DNA of 64,000 nucleotides from CBDCUI01 sp965223115 (GTDB taxonomy: Bacteria > Pseudomonadota > Gammaproteobacteria > UBA4575), in NCBI GenBank assembly GCA_965223115.1, contig OZ244982.1:2046001-2110000 (forward strand), written 5' to 3'. Below, one piece after another: positions 61,984 through 64,000 of this stretch; the first letter of the stretch is position 1, and every line of letters begins with the position of its first letter. The position numbers and the translations under genes were made by a program. Under the pieces are notes generated by a model. That model saw only the letters and a list, made by a program, of their open reading frames with translations, had not been told where the DNA came from and ran no database searches.

Positions 61984-62571
61984 TTACTGGCTGCTAGTCA
62001 TTTTATAGAGAGTACGGTCTTTTTTTATAAAGTGATGATAAAGTGCAGCTAATACATGCCCTGCTATTAGCATCCAAACTAAATATTCACCCAATAATTC
62101 CTTATGGATGAAATCAACTGGCTTTTCAAGCTCTTTAAATGTCATTCCCAAACCATTATTTACTACACTTGTAAAAATAGCAGTACTTTCAAACTTTGCG
62201 ATGTCAAACATTAAAAAATACTCTGTGTTAACACCTGTGCCAATATAACCAGTCAGCGGCATAACAATCATGATTACATACAAAGCATAATGCCCAATGC
62301 GAATAGCAAAATGTTGAATTCTTGTACCTGCCTCTGGATTTGGTTTTTTATTACTAAGACGCCATATAATTCTTAATATAACAATAACTGCTATCGTTAC
62401 TCCTACAGAAAGATGTAATTGCAACGCAATCCAATTCGCTGTTGTTTCTTTTTCAGTAAACCAATGTCTAAAATAAACAGTACCATAAGAACACAAGAAC
62501 AAAACGGCTGTTAACCAATGCAGCCACTTCGCTACAATTCCGTAATTATTTGTGGTATTTGTAAGCTGCAT
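61984..62571 (-). CDS. Cytochrome b561
   Basis: Using ATG 62571 the product has 195 residues with four membrane helices. The heme ligand His residues are expected in AKWLHWLTAVLFL, IALQLHLSVGVTIAV, HYALYVIMIVMPLTGYIGTG and MLIAGHVLAALYHHF, and all are present. It is a bacterial cytochrome b561 of the CybB/YodB type, taking electrons from the quinol pool to an unknown acceptor, sometimes superoxide. An upstream extension of nine codons is possible. It stands alone. Confidence 0.9.
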   Translation of the reverse strand: MQLTNTTNNYGIVAKWLHWLTAVLFLCSYGTVYFRHWFTEKETTANWIALQLHLSVGVTIAVIVILRIIWRLSNKKPNPEAGTRIQHFAIRIGHYALYVIMIVMPLTGYIGTGVNTEYFLMFDIAKFESTAIFTSVVNNGLGMTFKELEKPVDFIHKELLGEYLVWMLIAGHVLAALYHHFIKKDRTLYKMTSSQ

Positions 62572-62721
62572 TTTTTTCGAATAGTTTATAGTTATCAAAC
62601 AAATCTAAACTATTAATATAATAAAATACCATCCTTTTACTATAATAATATTAAGGCAAATGATAATTTTTTATTAAAGAGATGTTTTATTTTTGCTCAA
62701 TAAAACTAATTTTTACTAAAT

Positions 62722-64000
62722 TTAAGTCTCAGCTTTTTTTTCGGCAAACTTCTGTACAGCTTTTACCGCTAATTGCCAACTACTAAGCAGATCATTACGT
62801 ATCTCAACGTTTAAATTTGGCTCAAACGCGTTATCACAACGCCATTGTTCTACTATTTCTTCGGTAGAATTAAACAGGCCTATTTTTAATGCCGCCAAAT
62901 AGGCCACACCTAATGCTGTAGTTTCCGTAACTGCAGGCCGCTCAACTGGCAAAGCTATAACATTTGCTAAAAACTGACACAACCAATCATTGGTAACCAT
63001 GCCGCCATCAACACGCACTGAATTCAAACTTGCACCATCATTTTTCATTGCATCAGTTAGATCATTAGTTTGGTAACAGACAGACTCTAAAGCTGCGCGC
63101 ACAAACTCAGCTTTACCTGAACTACGAGTCATACCAAACACTGCAGCTCGTGCATCAGGATTCCAATAGGGTGCACCAAGACCAGTAAAGGCTGGCACCA
63201 GATACACACCGTTATTAGATTCAAGTTGCCTAACTATTGCTTCTGTTTCTTGTGCTGAGTTGATAATTTGTAATCCATCTCGTAACCACTGTACTGCTGC
63301 ACCCGCAATAAATATTGAACCTTCTAATGCATAAGCGGTTTGACCTTTAATACGATAACAAATTGTAGTTAATAGCTTATTGCTTGATGAAACAGCCTTG
63401 TCGCCAGTATTTAAAAGTGTAAAACAACCGGTTCCATATGTGCTTTTGATCATGCCTGGTTTAAAACATGCTTGGCCGATTGCAGCAGCTTGCTGATCTC
63501 CTGCTACCCCATAGATAGGAATCTTCTCTCCAAATAATTTTGTACTTCCATAATCATCTACACACTCAAGCACTTCAGGCAACACCAACTTTGGCACAGA
63601 AAATAAATCAAGCAATTCTTCATCCCATTTCTGCGTATGTATATCAAACAACAAAGTACGTGACGCATTGGTAACATCTGTTGCATGTATTTTTCCTTCA
63701 GTAAGCCGCCAAATTAAAAAACTATCAATAGTACCAAATGCAAGTTGTCCTGATTCTGCTTTACTACGAGCTCCTTCAGTTTTATCTAATATCCATGCAA
63801 CTTTTGTTGCAGAAAAATAGGGGTCTAGTAATAATCCTGTTTTTTCAGTTACGTTCTTTTCATGCCCGGCATCTTTTAATTTTCTGCATACATCAGCGGT
63901 CCTTCGATCTTGCCAAACAATTGCATTATGTATTGGCTTACCAGATTGCCGATCCCAAACAATTGTGGTTTCGCGTTGATTTGTAATGCCTATTGCTAAT
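62722..64000 (-). CDS. glpK: Glycerol kinase, cut by window end
   Basis: The frame runs off the right edge, so about 426 residues are present. Reading from the edge: IGITNQRETTIVWDRQSGKP, VWQDRRTADVCRKL, GQLAFGTIDSFLIWRLTEGK, ATDVTNASRTLL, IKSTYGTGCFTLLNTG, LEGSIFIAGAAVQWLRDGL and MTRSSGKAEFVRAALESVCYQTNDL, all in the order of GlpK. The missing N-terminus holds the first part of the ATP site. The kinase makes glycerol 3-phosphate. No glpF or glpD is visible in this window; upstream neighbours lie beyond it. Confidence 0.95.
   Translation of the reverse strand, partial: LAIGITNQRETTIVWDRQSGKPIHNAIVWQDRRTADVCRKLKDAGHEKNVTEKTGLLLDPYFSATKVAWILDKTEGARSKAESGQLAFGTIDSFLIWRLTEGKIHATDVTNASRTLLFDIHTQKWDEELLDLFSVPKLVLPEVLECVDDYGSTKLFGEKIPIYGVAGDQQAAAIGQACFKPGMIKSTYGTGCFTLLNTGDKAVSSSNKLLTTICYRIKGQTAYALEGSIFIAGAAVQWLRDGLQIINSAQETEAIVRQLESNNGVYLVPAFTGLGAPYWNPDARAAVFGMTRSSGKAEFVRAALESVCYQTNDLTDAMKNDGASLNSVRVDGGMVTNDWLCQFLANVIALPVERPAVTETTALGVAYLAALKIGLFNSTEEIVEQWRCDNAFEPNLNVEIRNDLLSSWQLAVKAVQKFAEKKAET

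Noticed and set aside
1..64000. tRNA, rRNA, CRISPR array or intact insertion sequence
   Set aside because: I scanned for the conserved T-loop pattern, spaced direct repeats and transposase motifs and saw none I could support.

Overview
The window looks like the chromosome of an AT-rich gammaproteobacterium with a sulfur-oxidising, probably autotrophic metabolism. The main evidence is a complete aprM-aprB-aprA operon (APS reductase with a membrane anchor, 60426 to 57179 on the minus strand), a CbbQ/NorQ-type ATPase diverging from it, a pyrophosphate-type phosphofructokinase, and sulfurtransferase genes (sseA-like, trhO). FabA, TatD, PepN, YqhA, DUF3301 and the SH3/YgiM protein are typical gammaproteobacterial families. 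Species cannot be fixed from the sequence.

Layout. 1-8 kb is gene-poor, rich in small secreted, lipoprotein or membrane proteins and decayed genes (a metallo-beta-lactamase fossil at 1143-1938). It also holds three small genes at 7336-7982, two of them related to each other. 8.2-11.4 kb holds envelope proteins (BON-OmpA, DUF4332, SH3, TraB). 11.5-15 kb is a two-gene unit of a molybdopterin oxidoreductase and an NAD(P)H/flavin/ferredoxin reductase with no evident assignment. 15-17.9 kb has dinB and a repeat protein with a recurring GSIDEYL motif. 18-19.2 kb is a strikingly GC-rich AlkB-type membrane hydroxylase, very likely acquired, divergent from a MerR/cobalamin-fold regulator. 20.4-36.5 kb is mostly housekeeping (fabA, abgT, pepN, trhO-tatD-bolA, Nudix, GGDEF/EAL, sseA, adk, PPi-PFK).

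37.9-38.6 kb and 47.4-52 kb are decay zones: a substrate-binding-protein remnant, a glycoside-hydrolase-like fossil, a frameshifted yqhA and a short remnant. Between them lie galT, HIT, a Ycf46-type ATPase, small secreted proteins, aqpZ and a large AsmA protein. ilvB stands without ilvN. 52-57 kb, downstream of aprA and past a tandem terminator, is a run of same-strand genes of mostly unknown function: an unknown 116-aa protein, a SlyD-like PPIase, a TPR protein, a 299-aa unknown, YCII, and two paralogues. An imperfect inverted-repeat element of about 145 bp sits inside this run. The right edge has a cytochrome b561 and a glycerol kinase cut by the window end.

Working together: AprMBA would oxidise sulfite to APS and pass electrons to the quinone pool. 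PPi-PFK fits reversible sugar-phosphate metabolism in an autotroph. Glycerate kinase, glycerol kinase and the AlkB hydroxylase hint at some organic-carbon use. The number of pseudogenes suggests ongoing gene loss, as in host-associated or recently specialised lineages; that is inference. No tRNA, rRNA, CRISPR array or intact insertion sequence was seen.
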